From positions 62,001 to 126,000 of the forward strand of contig CAMCVH010000002.1 in the NCBI GenBank assembly GCA_945881875.1: DNA of 64,000 nucleotides. The letters are read 5' to 3'. Under the pieces are notes generated by a model. It was not told the DNA's origin. It ran no database searches and worked only from the letters and a program-made list of their open reading frames with translations. The position numbers and the translations under genes were made by a program. Shown piece by piece: positions 1 through 7,416 of the stretch (position 1 is the stretch's first letter; each line of letters begins with the position of its first letter). The DNA comes from Polynucleobacter meluiroseus. Lineage in GTDB: Bacteria > Pseudomonadota > Gammaproteobacteria > Burkholderiales > Burkholderiaceae.

Positions 1-1123
1 CAGCTTGCTCAACATGAGGTTTGTGAAGTTTTGCAAAGCTACCAATTTGTTTTAGAACTGCATCTCCGAGCTTAAGACTATCTTTGATTTGAGCACTTGT
101 CGACATATCTAACAGTAATTGAGCAACTTGATGATCTTGTGTTTTGATATTGAGACCGCCAATCATATCGGCGCTATTCTCTTTATTGGCCAACCAGCGT
201 GCGGCAGTGCTTGAAGCACCTTGTTGCGATAGTGCAAATACAGAGGCGCCTTTTGCATTAGGCCTTACAAACGCATCAGCGTGAACAGATACAAATAGAT
301 CTGCTCTGACGCGTCTAGCTTTATTCACTCGAGTGTGAAGTGGAACAAAATAGTCCCCATCTCGCGTTAAGTAAGATCGCATATCTGGCTCTTGTTCAAT
401 TTTTGCTTTCAGTTTTCTAGATATTGATAAAACAATATCTTTTTCTCTGGATCCTCTTTTGCCAATTGCTCCCGGATCCTCGCCGCCATGGCCTGGATCA
501 ATGGCAATGGTTAAAAGTCGTCGACTCTGAGGTTTTTCTGAGGGAGTCGGCGCTTTTTGATTCGGGATTCGCTTATCTATTGGTATATCTTTATTAGCAA
601 AGGCAGCAATAGGATCCTCAGCTTCAAGCGCCGCAGATTTTTTTGCACTATTTTTAACTAACTCCATTAATGGATCATTCGCTACAGTTGGATACAAATC
701 AAATACCAAACGATTTTGATAATTACCAACAGGGTCAAGTGTGAAGAGTTGCGGCTGAACACTTTCTTTTAAATCAAAAACCAGTCGGACAACTTTAGGT
801 TGAAATTGCCCCACGCGAACTTGAGATACATAAGGATCATTACTTTTAACTTTAGCTACCAGCTCTTTAAGGGTATTAGTCAGTTCAATGCCTTCTACAT
901 CAACCACAAGGCGATTTGGTTGAGTCAGTAATTGATGGTTGACTTTTAATCTTTCGTCAGACTCCAGGGTAACTCTTGTGTAATCCTCAGCGGGCCACAT
1001 TCTTACGGCTAATAACTTACCACCCCAAGCAATTTGCGCAGGTCCCAAAAAAACAAGTGCACTGGTCTGTGCTATCCGTTTTAACAGATCTCTGCGTTTA
1101 TGGTTTCTGGGAAGTAATTTCAT
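1..1123 (-). CDS. amiC: N-acetylmuramoyl-L-alanine amidase, Tat-exported (3' end outside window)
   Basis: Zn-dependent periplasmic amidase that cuts the amide bond between MurNAc and the stem peptide during septum splitting. I translated the minus strand from the ATG at 1123. The protein starts MKLLPRNHKRRDLLKR, a twin-arginine signal, followed by an AMIN-like β-rich domain (about residues 35-140) and a linker rich in Lys and Pro. The Amidase_3 domain then opens with IAIDPGHGGEDPGA, which carries the first Zn-binding His, and continues with the SVHAD motif. The stop codon lies beyond base 1. The start overlaps the tsaE stop by 4 bases (ATGA), so the two are co-transcribed, as in the tsaE-amiB arrangement of enterobacteria. 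The choice between AmiA, AmiB and AmiC is by resemblance; the AMIN domain and Tat signal favour AmiC. Confidence 0.9.
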   Translation of the reverse strand, partial: MKLLPRNHKRRDLLKRIAQTSALVFLGPAQIAWGGKLLAVRMWPAEDYTRVTLESDERLKVNHQLLTQPNRLVVDVEGIELTNTLKELVAKVKSNDPYVSQVRVGQFQPKVVRLVFDLKESVQPQLFTLDPVGNYQNRLVFDLYPTVANDPLMELVKNSAKKSAALEAEDPIAAFANKDIPIDKRIPNQKAPTPSEKPQSRRLLTIAIDPGHGGEDPGAIGKRGSREKDIVLSISRKLKAKIEQEPDMRSYLTRDGDYFVPLHTRVNKARRVRADLFVSVHADAFVRPNAKGASVFALSQQGASSTAARWLANKENSADMIGGLNIKTQDHQVAQLLLDMSTSAQIKDSLKLGDAVLKQIGSFAKLHKPHVEQA

Positions 1124-1635
1124 GAAACTAAATTTTGCCCGACTTTAGTATGGCCTATCAACTTAACTAAACGTGTTTGATCATCGTTAGTTTCTAGATG
1201 GATGGTGAGGTCAAATGGCGGTAGCGTACCTTCAGCTTTTTCTGGCCACTCCACAATACAAATACCAGGATTAGTCAGAATTTCTTTAAATCCAGCATCA
1301 ATCCACTCATTTGCTTGGTTCATGCGATAAAGATCAAAGTGATGAATATGTAACTTTTGTTGAGCCGATTTATCGAGCTCATTGATTAAAGATAGTTCAA
1401 CCTCATAGGGCTCACAAAGAGCATAAGTGGGGCTTTTTACTTTGCCCTCATGGCCTAGAGACTTTAATAAATACCGTGTGAGAGTTGTTTTGCCTGAACC
1501 AAGATCACCAATTAATGCAATACGCAGGGAAAGGAGATCTTGCTTTAAAAATTGACCTTTAATTTTAAGGCCTAAATGAGAGGCTAATTGTTTTGTATCT
1601 ACTTCAGAATGAAGTACTTGTGATTTTTCTGTCAT
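1120..1635 (-). CDS. tsaE: tRNA threonylcarbamoyladenosine biosynthesis ATPase TsaE
   Basis: P-loop ATPase that works with TsaB and TsaD to place the t6A modification at position 37 of ANN-decoding tRNAs in the cytoplasm. The 171-residue protein carries Walker A (GDLGSGKTTL, about residues 43-52), a conserved SPTYALCEPY stretch, the family's HHFDLYRM motif and IVEWPEK. The length fits the family (about 150-170), with a short N-terminal extension. It leads a two-gene unit with the amidase (4-base overlap). It is divergent from queG, whose start lies 36 bases away, so two tRNA-modification genes share this promoter gap. Confidence 0.95.
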   Translation of the reverse strand: MTEKSQVLHSEVDTKQLASHLGLKIKGQFLKQDLLSLRIALIGDLGSGKTTLTRYLLKSLGHEGKVKSPTYALCEPYEVELSLINELDKSAQQKLHIHHFDLYRMNQANEWIDAGFKEILTNPGICIVEWPEKAEGTLPPFDLTIHLETNDDQTRLVKLIGHTKVGQNLVS

Positions 1636-1671
1636 GGCAACCTACAATCTCACCATGAAAGCAAAAACCTT

Positions 1672-2796
1672 ATGAACTCTCAACCGGCATCCAATGTGGA
1701 TTGGATCAATCAAATTGATTGGTTGAGGGAGGAGGCTCGTGCGCTTGATTTTGGCGATATTAGAGTTTCTGACACGGATTTGAGTCAGGCTGGACCAAAA
1801 TTGCGAGAGTGGTTGGATGCGGGTTGTCACGGTGATATGAATTATATGAGGGAGCACGCTCATTTGCGAGAAGATCCTGCAGAACTTTACGTAGGAACTA
1901 TCCGAGTGTTAACCGTCAGGATGGATTACTTGCCGGATAACCCGGCGATGCGAACAGCAGTCGATTGGCGGCAAAAAGAAATGCAAAAGTTAGATGATGG
2001 CACAAAAGCTGTTATTGCCACGTATGCCCGAGGGCGTGATTACCATAGGGTGCTTCGAAATCGTCTACAAACCCTAGCGGATCGTATCGAATCGAAGATT
2101 GGATCTTTTGGGTACCGAGTTTTTGTTGATTCTGGCCCTGTGATGGAAGTGGAGCTAGCTCAGAAATCAGGATTGGGTTGGCGAGGTAAGCACACTCTTT
2201 TACTTAACCGAGAGGCTGGCTCAATGTTTTTCCTGGGCGAGATTTTTGTGGATGTACCTTTTCCAGTTGATCCGCCAGTAACTACTCACTGTGGCGAATG
2301 CTCTGCATGTATTGACATCTGCCCCACCCAGGCTATTACTGGACCGTACCAGTTAGATGCAAGACGTTGTATTTCTTATTTGACAATTGAAAGTAAAGCG
2401 CCAATCCCTCTTGAATTAAGACCTTTAATGGGAAATCGAGTTTATGGTTGCGATGATTGTCAGTTGGCTTGTCCTTGGAATAAGTTCGCGCAACTGAGCC
2501 AGGTGCCTGATTTTTTGCCGCGCCACAATTTAGATCATGTTTCTTTATTAGATCTATGGTCTTGGTCTGAAGAGCAATTCTTGAGTCGGCATGAGGGAAG
2601 CCCCATCAGGCGAATAGGCTACGAAGCTTGGCAAAGGAATTTAGCTGTAGGCATGGGCAATGCTTTGCGCTCAAAATCTGTGAGTGATGAAGATAAGCAA
2701 CTAATTTCTGAGGCTTTGAATCGTAGACTCCAATCATCGCCCCTCTTAGTTCTTGAGCATATTGAATGGGCGCTTGAGTACAATTCAAGTCAATAA
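1672..2796 (+). CDS. queG: epoxyqueuosine reductase
   Basis: Last step of queuosine synthesis: cobalamin- and Fe-S-dependent reduction of epoxyqueuosine to queuosine in tRNA. The 374-residue protein has the N-terminal cobalamin-binding region, DSGPVMEVELAQKSGLGW around residue 160, and two 4Fe-4S motifs: HCGECSACIDICP at about residues 203-215 and CDDCQLACPW at about 261-270. The ATG at 1672 is preferred because the upstream ATG at 1654 is out of frame and runs straight into a stop. The enzyme needs B12, which fits the btu uptake locus at 38-43 kb. The gene gluQ at 6.5 kb acts on the queuosine this enzyme finishes. Confidence 0.95.
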   Translation: MNSQPASNVDWINQIDWLREEARALDFGDIRVSDTDLSQAGPKLREWLDAGCHGDMNYMREHAHLREDPAELYVGTIRVLTVRMDYLPDNPAMRTAVDWRQKEMQKLDDGTKAVIATYARGRDYHRVLRNRLQTLADRIESKIGSFGYRVFVDSGPVMEVELAQKSGLGWRGKHTLLLNREAGSMFFLGEIFVDVPFPVDPPVTTHCGECSACIDICPTQAITGPYQLDARRCISYLTIESKAPIPLELRPLMGNRVYGCDDCQLACPWNKFAQLSQVPDFLPRHNLDHVSLLDLWSWSEEQFLSRHEGSPIRRIGYEAWQRNLAVGMGNALRSKSVSDEDKQLISEALNRRLQSSPLLVLEHIEWALEYNSSQ

Positions 2797-2819
2797 ACAA
2801 AAAGAATAAAAATAAATAT

Positions 2820-3527
2820 ATGTATTTAGATAAACAAGTTTTACTAAAGGGCGCTAAAGATGCATTTGGCGCACCTGCGGCTGTCTTATTTGCTGGGATG
2901 GTAGGTTTTGGTGCGATGGGTCAAGCCAATAATTTAGATATTTGGTTAACCAGTGCCACCAGCTTTTTCATGTTTGCTCTACCAGGGCAAGTTGTTTTGA
3001 TTGAAATGATTGTTTTGGGATCATCTGGTGTTGCCATCGCTTTTGCGGTGACTTTGACAGCAACACGTTTTTTTACAATGTGTTTGACACTGTTCCCTCA
3101 GTTCCCTGAAAAACAACGCAGCCCCTTTTATTACTTATTAGTTCATTTCATGGCCATGACCTCATGGGCGATTGCCATGAAAGATTTTCCTAAAATGGAA
3201 ACTGATAAAAGATTAGCTTATTTCACAGGTTTTGCTTTGGTGTGTTGGGGAGTGTCTACGCCCGCAACAGCTTTGGGCTATTTGATTGCAGGGCAGGTTC
3301 CAACTTATTTAAGTTTGGGGATGGTTTTTATCAATCCTTTATTTTTTCTTTTAACCTTCACTGAGGTCAGAGCTAGAGCCAATCGCATCGCCATTCTTTT
3401 AGGTGCGGTCATAGGGCCCGTTTCTTATCTTTGGTATCCCGACTATTCTTTATTAATTGCAGGTTTGGTGGGTGGCACTATGGCATATTTTTTTGATCGC
3501 TATTTGAGAGGAAAGAAACTTGCCTGA
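2820..3527 (+). CDS. azlC: branched-chain amino acid exporter, large subunit (AzlC family)
   Basis: Polytopic inner-membrane protein of the AzlC/YgaZ family, which together with a small AzlD/YgaH partner exports branched-chain amino acids. The 235 residues are mostly hydrophobic, with the family's GFGAMGQA-like N-terminal region and repeated helices. It begins 23 bases after queG and overlaps azlD by 8 bases, so the pair is translationally coupled. No good ribosome-binding site is visible before the ATG; the leader is nearly all A and T. The exported substrate is not provable from sequence. Confidence 0.88.
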   Translation: MYLDKQVLLKGAKDAFGAPAAVLFAGMVGFGAMGQANNLDIWLTSATSFFMFALPGQVVLIEMIVLGSSGVAIAFAVTLTATRFFTMCLTLFPQFPEKQRSPFYYLLVHFMAMTSWAIAMKDFPKMETDKRLAYFTGFALVCWGVSTPATALGYLIAGQVPTYLSLGMVFINPLFFLLTFTEVRARANRIAILLGAVIGPVSYLWYPDYSLLIAGLVGGTMAYFFDRYLRGKKLA

Positions 3528-3888
3528 AACATCTGATCTCTCAACGATGTTCAATGATGCTGGCATGTGGGCTGCGCTCATTGCAGCTTGTATTGGTACG
3601 TATTTATGGCGTGGTTTGGGCGTTTTTTTATCTGGAAAAATTAGTCAAGATAGTGAATTGTTTAACTGGTTATCTGCAGTCACTTACGCAATGGTCGCAG
3701 CACTGACACTCAGAATCATTCTTCTGCCAGTAGGACTTTTAGCTACAGTACCAATACATGTTCGTATTGTTGTGACTGTTTTGGCAGTACTTGTGATGAT
3801 TTCCAAAAAGGAAAAAAGAATGGTGCCTGCTTTACTCACAGGCACCATCGGTCTGGTGCTATATGGTTTATGGATTAACTACTTTTGA
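3520..3888 (+). CDS. azlD: branched-chain amino acid exporter, small subunit (AzlD family)
   Basis: 122-residue membrane protein with about four hydrophobic segments and the family feature TYLWRGLGVFL near residue 30. It is the small partner of AzlC in the export complex. It reads TTG at its first codon (3520), inside the end of azlC, which fits coupled translation. A later ATG (codon 10) is possible. A hairpin follows the stop codon directly. Confidence 0.87.
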   Translation: MPETSDLSTMFNDAGMWAALIAACIGTYLWRGLGVFLSGKISQDSELFNWLSAVTYAMVAALTLRIILLPVGLLATVPIHVRIVVTVLAVLVMISKKEKRMVPALLTGTIGLVLYGLWINYF

Positions 3889-3906
3889 TTTTTAAAATCA
3901 AATTTA
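3884..3906. terminator. probable intrinsic terminator between azlD and the DUF2892 gene
   Basis: TTTGATTTT and AAAATCAAA form a 9-bp inverted repeat around one T, with A and T tracts on each side. It overlaps the azlD stop codon and lies between convergent genes, so it can serve both directions. The stem is A+T-rich and hence weak. Confidence 0.5.
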
Positions 3907-3927
3907 TTGATTAAACACGAAGAAAAA

Positions 3928-4116
3928 TTAATCCTTCTTACAAGTCTTAATCCCAAGGATCGGATAGGCTGGGCAAAAACGAAAAATACCTGTCGCCATT
4001 GGGATCAAACCCAGTAAGCCCCAAAGGCTAATAACATTTGTTAGGGCCAAGATAACTAACAATGCTCCAATAGAAACTCTCAGAATGCGGTCAAGACCGC
4101 CTACATTTACTTGCAT
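3928..4116 (-). CDS. small DUF2892 (YgaP-type transmembrane) protein
   Basis: 62-residue inner-membrane protein with the DUF2892 pattern: an MQVNVGGLDRILRVSIGA start, two hydrophobic helices with a glycine-rich turn, and an ending FCPAYPILGIKTCKKD that contains Cys. I chose the ATG at 4116 because AAGGA sits 7 bases before it; a longer reading from 4149 would overlap the upstream regulator gene. In E. coli YgaP this domain is fused to a rhodanese, and in BigR-type operons it accompanies sulfide detoxification genes. Here it follows an ArsR-family regulator, so a role linked to reactive sulfur is likely but inferred. Confidence 0.8.
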   Translation of the reverse strand: MQVNVGGLDRILRVSIGALLVILALTNVISLWGLLGLIPMATGIFRFCPAYPILGIKTCKKD

Positions 4117-4138
4117 AGTAATTCCTTTAAAAATTGAC

Positions 4139-4477
4139 CTACTTCCCACAGTAAGTGGCGTACAAGAGCTCCATCACCGAAATAGCAATGGGGCCAGAAA
4201 GTTTGTAATAAATTTGTTTACCACTGCGCCGCGTTGAGACCACATCTTCCTTACGCAAGATCGCAAGTTGTTGAGATAAGGTGGGCTGTTGGATTTCAGT
4301 TAACTCTTCTAGTTCACTGACGCATTTCTCACCTTGACTCAATTGACATAAGAGCATCAAACGATCTCGATTTGCTAATGTTTTCATCATGCGACATGCG
4401 TCATCTGCGTTTTGTCGCATCAGCGACATATCAATAGTAGGAAGCTCCATAATTTTTTTGTTGGTACTCGTATCCAT
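4139..4477 (-). CDS. ArsR/SmtB-family regulator, YgaV/BigR/SqrR-like
   Basis: 112-residue winged-helix repressor. The recognition region is PTLSQQLAILRKEDVV, followed by a wing with RRSGKQIYYKLS. Cysteines lie at residues 28, 44, 52 and 110. Those in LLCQL (44) and ATYC (110) match, by position, the pair that forms a polysulfide bridge in the sulfide and persulfide sensors SqrR, BigR and YgaV. No arsenic-type CVCD metal motif is visible. It is co-oriented with the DUF2892 gene, which matches YgaV-YgaP pairing. It probably represses its own operon through the A+T-rich inverted repeat upstream. Confidence 0.82.
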   Translation of the reverse strand: MDTSTNKKIMELPTIDMSLMRQNADDACRMMKTLANRDRLMLLCQLSQGEKCVSELEELTEIQQPTLSQQLAILRKEDVVSTRRSGKQIYYKLSGPIAISVMELLYATYCGK

Positions 4478-4508
4478 GATTAACAGACCTTTAATTAATA
4501 CATAAATG

Positions 4509-4532
4509 ACATTATATATTTAATTTAAATGT
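4509..4532. promoter_or_regulatory. candidate operator of the ArsR-family regulator
   Basis: ACATT and AATGT half-sites bound a 24-bp A+T-rich imperfect palindrome, 32 bases upstream of the regulator start and in the gap shared with the divergent GlcG-like gene. Position and symmetry suit an ArsR-family operator. In very A+T-rich DNA such repeats also arise by chance. Confidence 0.4.
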
Positions 4533-4649
4533 ATCATCTTTAACTAACACACCACCCCATAACCTCAAAGAGTTAATCGAGTGGCTTACTTCTGTAGAAT
4601 AGCCCTGTTAGCGTCATAAAAAAATATATAAATCATTGAGGAGTTAAGC

Positions 4650-5057
4650 ATGCCAGGTCAAAAACCTTATTTAAATCAAGCGGATGTTCAGAAAATCTTA
4701 GTTGCAGCTAATGCTCACGCAGAAAAAAATAACTGGGCAGTCAGTATTTCTGTTGTGGATGACGGTGCCCATTTATTAGGTTTTATTCGTCGTGATGGCT
4801 GCCCAACAATTTCTGCTTACATTTCTCAAGAAAAAGCTAAGGTTTCAGCATTGGGACGCCGTGAGAGCAAAATCTACGAAGACATCATTAACGGTGGTCG
4901 ACAATCGTTTATGAATGCAACTCCGATGTTGAGCGGCACTTTAGAAGGTGGCGTGAATATTGTTGTTGATGGTCATACCATCGGTGCAGTAGGTGTTTCT
5001 GGTGTTAAATCAACAGAAGATGCTGAGATTGCTAAAGCAGGTATTGCTGCACTTTAA
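4650..5057 (+). CDS. GlcG/HbpS-family (DUF336) protein
   Basis: 135-residue protein of the haem-degrading/GlcG/HbpS fold. Features include the N-terminal LNQADVQKILVAANAHAE helix, the core VSISVVDDGAHLLGFIRRDG, and the C-terminal glycine pattern GGVNIVVDGHTIGAVGVSG. A GAGG ribosome-binding site precedes the ATG. Family members bind haem or small organic acids, and many have no known role. It is monocistronic here and divergent from the ArsR-type regulator, so that regulator could control it too. Confidence 0.85.
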   Translation: MPGQKPYLNQADVQKILVAANAHAEKNNWAVSISVVDDGAHLLGFIRRDGCPTISAYISQEKAKVSALGRRESKIYEDIINGGRQSFMNATPMLSGTLEGGVNIVVDGHTIGAVGVSGVKSTEDAEIAKAGIAAL

Positions 5058-5064
5058 TCAACAA

Positions 5065-5104
5065 GGCGGTGTATCTGTGATCAGGCTAGTAGAGATACGC
5101 CACC
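5065..5104 (+). other. strong hairpin after the GlcG-like gene
   Basis: GGCGGTGTATCT (5065-5076) pairs with AGATACGCCACC (5093-5104): 12 positions with one mismatch and one G-T wobble, around a 16-base loop. It starts 8 bases after the stop codon. No T run follows, so it is not a classic intrinsic terminator; it may stabilise the mRNA end or assist Rho-dependent ending. Confidence 0.45.
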
Positions 5105-5147
5105 ACTCAGAAAAGCATGCATCTATGGCCATAGAACGGCATAATAG

Positions 5148-6527
5148 ATGCCTGTGAGTACATATCAAAACATATCCCCCCCAACAGCAGAAGAGCTAAC
5201 GTTTTCTAATTTTGGCTTTGCAGAACCTATTCTGCGTGCCATCCTTGAGCAGGGTTATACCAAGCCAACGCCAATTCAAGCACAAGCTATGCCGCATGTT
5301 ATGCAGAACCGCGATGTGATGGGGGCTGCACAAACAGGAACTGGTAAAACAGCAGCATTCGTTTTACCGATTCTCCAGAATATTTTGCCCTTAGCAAGCA
5401 GTAGTGCGTCGCCTGCTCGACACCCCATTCGTGCCTTGGTTTTAACGCCAACACGTGAGTTAGCAGATCAAGTTGCTGACAACGCATTTAAATACGCCAA
5501 ATACACCGACATTCGAACGGCTGTTGTGTTTGGTGGTGTTGATATGTCAGCACAGACTGCCTTATTAAGATCCGGCGTTGAACTACTGATTGCCACTCCG
5601 GGGCGATTGCTTGATCACATCACACAAAAAACTGCCAACTTGTCACAAGTACAGTTTTTAATTTTGGATGAAGCTGATCGCATGTTAGATATGGGCTTTT
5701 TGCCAGATCTTCAGCGCATCATCAGTTTAATTCCAGCTCAAAGACAAACATTATTGTTCTCTGCGACCTTCTCACCAGAGATTAAAAAATTAGCTCAAAG
5801 TTATTTGCGTGATCCAGTGACAATTGAAGTGGCGCGCCAAAATGCTGCTGCAGATACAGTTCAGCAAATTATTCATATGGTGCCTTCTGATCAAAAGAAG
5901 GATGCTGTTATCAAAGTTTTAAATGCGCGCATTCAAAAGGGCTTATCGCGTCAGGCAATCGTGTTTACAAATAGTCGTATTGGATGTAGTAAATTAGCAA
6001 GCGCATTAGAGCGTGGCGGCATCAAGGCTGGTGCTATCCACGGTGATAAGAGTCAAATTGAGCGCATGCAAATTTTAGAGTCTTTTAAAAAGGGCACGAT
6101 GGATGTATTAGTGGCAACTGATGTTGCTGCTAGAGGTCTTGATATTGCAGATATGCCTTGTGTGATTAATCACGAATTACCGTTTAGTGCTGAAGACTAT
6201 GTACACCGTATTGGCCGTACCGGTCGTGCGGGTGCCCAAGGTGATGCAATTGCCCTAGTAGATCCTTCAGAAGAGCGCTTGCTTGTTGATATTGAAAAAC
6301 TTATGAATCGTAAATTGGTTCGTATGCCTTTGCCTACTCTTGCTGGCGGTGTTGGTGCTGATCCATTCTTTTACATGCCTTATCGCGCTAAGGATCCTAA
6401 CGAAGTTTCTAAAGACGTACCGGCTCAAAGTTCGACTACTGTAATGCCTAAGCCAAATAACTCTTCTATCAAGCCAGCCACGAAATCCGTGGGTGCCTTA
6501 CTAGGTGCCTTTGCTAAGAAGTCCTAA
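5148..6527 (+). CDS. rhlE: DEAD-box ATP-dependent RNA helicase, RhlE-like
   Basis: RNA helicase acting in ribosome assembly or mRNA decay. All motifs are present in order: Q motif (GYTKPTPIQ), motif I AQTGTGKT, Ia PTRELADQ, GG, Ib TPGRLLD, II DEAD, III SAT, then the second RecA domain with IVFTNSR, TDVAARGLDI and motif VI HRIGRTGRAG. The core ends near residue 385. The remaining tail of about 75 residues is rich in Ser, Thr, Pro and Lys and probably disordered. The start has a poor ribosome-binding site, and a GTG two codons later is an alternative. RhlE is the best subfamily guess; SrmB or CsdA cannot be excluded. Confidence 0.88.
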   Translation: MPVSTYQNISPPTAEELTFSNFGFAEPILRAILEQGYTKPTPIQAQAMPHVMQNRDVMGAAQTGTGKTAAFVLPILQNILPLASSSASPARHPIRALVLTPTRELADQVADNAFKYAKYTDIRTAVVFGGVDMSAQTALLRSGVELLIATPGRLLDHITQKTANLSQVQFLILDEADRMLDMGFLPDLQRIISLIPAQRQTLLFSATFSPEIKKLAQSYLRDPVTIEVARQNAAADTVQQIIHMVPSDQKKDAVIKVLNARIQKGLSRQAIVFTNSRIGCSKLASALERGGIKAGAIHGDKSQIERMQILESFKKGTMDVLVATDVAARGLDIADMPCVINHELPFSAEDYVHRIGRTGRAGAQGDAIALVDPSEERLLVDIEKLMNRKLVRMPLPTLAGGVGADPFFYMPYRAKDPNEVSKDVPAQSSTTVMPKPNNSSIKPATKSVGALLGAFAKKS

Positions 6528-6537
6528 TTAATAAGCT

Positions 6538-7401
6538 TTAAACAAAAATCATCTCTTTGTAGTTCTGTGTAGCTCTCTCAAGCCATTGAGAGGCGCTCAG
6601 ATCATTTTGAATAAAAAGAGCTGAGTTTGTTAAGCCTAAATGCAGCCCAGCACCTCTGAGCGCCTTTAAAACGTTTTCTGAGCTATTGGTTTGTATTGCA
6701 AAAGCCAAAGTTTGTTTACTCAACTTTTCTTGGTTGTCATCCAGCACCAAAGGTAAATGTAAATACTGTAGAGTAGGGTACGCCAAACATTTTTGTAAAT
6801 AAATTTGTCTTGGTGTGTTATCCAGTAAATCAGCACCTCTGACTACATGGGTAATACCTTGTAGGGCATCATCAACTACGACAGCGAGTTGATAAGTAAA
6901 AACCCCGTCTGCACGTTTTAAAACAAAGTCACCAACACTTTCTTTCAGAGTTTCATCTTCAACGCGTAATCGCCAAGCGCATGGTGGAACCACATCTTTT
7001 CTGTCTCGGCAACTGCCGGGATAAATTAATTCTTGATGGCGCTGTTTCTTGATGCCTTTTGCTAGCCAGGTATCTTCAATTTGCTTACGAGTACAGCGAC
7101 AAGCATAAGCCTTGTAAGACTCAATCAGTTGATTGAGTGCAGTTTGATAAAAATGGCTTCTTTTCGATTGGTACTCAATTTCCCCATCCCAGCTTAAGCC
7201 ACAAGCTGATAGCTGTTGAGTGATTATTTTATCAACTCCAGGGATGCACCTTGGTAAATCAATGTCTTCGATCCTTAAAAGCCACTTTCCATCATGGGCT
7301 CGGGCGTGGAGCCAGCTACCTAGGGCGGTTGCGAGCGACCCTGCGTGTAGAGCGCCTGTGGGTGAAGGTGCGAAGCGACCAAGGTAATTGCAATTCAACA
7401 T
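6538..7401 (-). CDS. gluQ: glutamyl-Q tRNA(Asp) synthetase
   Basis: Paralogue of the glutamyl-tRNA synthetase catalytic domain that attaches Glu to the queuosine base at position 34 of tRNA-Asp. The 287 residues contain the HIGH-like signature ([15 protein letters not shown]), the Zn-site cysteines around [11 protein letters not shown] and SCRD, and the KMSKS-like KLSKQ near residue 233. There is no anticodon-binding domain, which separates it from true GluRS. It is convergent with the helicase gene and divergent from dnaE, with only 15 bases between the two start codons. Confidence 0.93.
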   Translation of the reverse strand: MLNCNYLGRFAPSPTGALHAGSLATALGSWLHARAHDGKWLLRIEDIDLPRCIPGVDKIITQQLSACGLSWDGEIEYQSKRSHFYQTALNQLIESYKAYACRCTRKQIEDTWLAKGIKKQRHQELIYPGSCRDRKDVVPPCAWRLRVEDETLKESVGDFVLKRADGVFTYQLAVVVDDALQGITHVVRGADLLDNTPRQIYLQKCLAYPTLQYLHLPLVLDDNQEKLSKQTLAFAIQTNSSENVLKALRGAGLHLGLTNSALFIQNDLSASQWLERATQNYKEMIFV

Positions 7402-7416
7402 AGCTAAAATGATCTC

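Noticed and set aside
1642-1863. 73-codon open frame antisense to the start of queG
   Set aside because: It overlaps the queG N-terminus fully, has no ribosome-binding site and no recognisable sequence.
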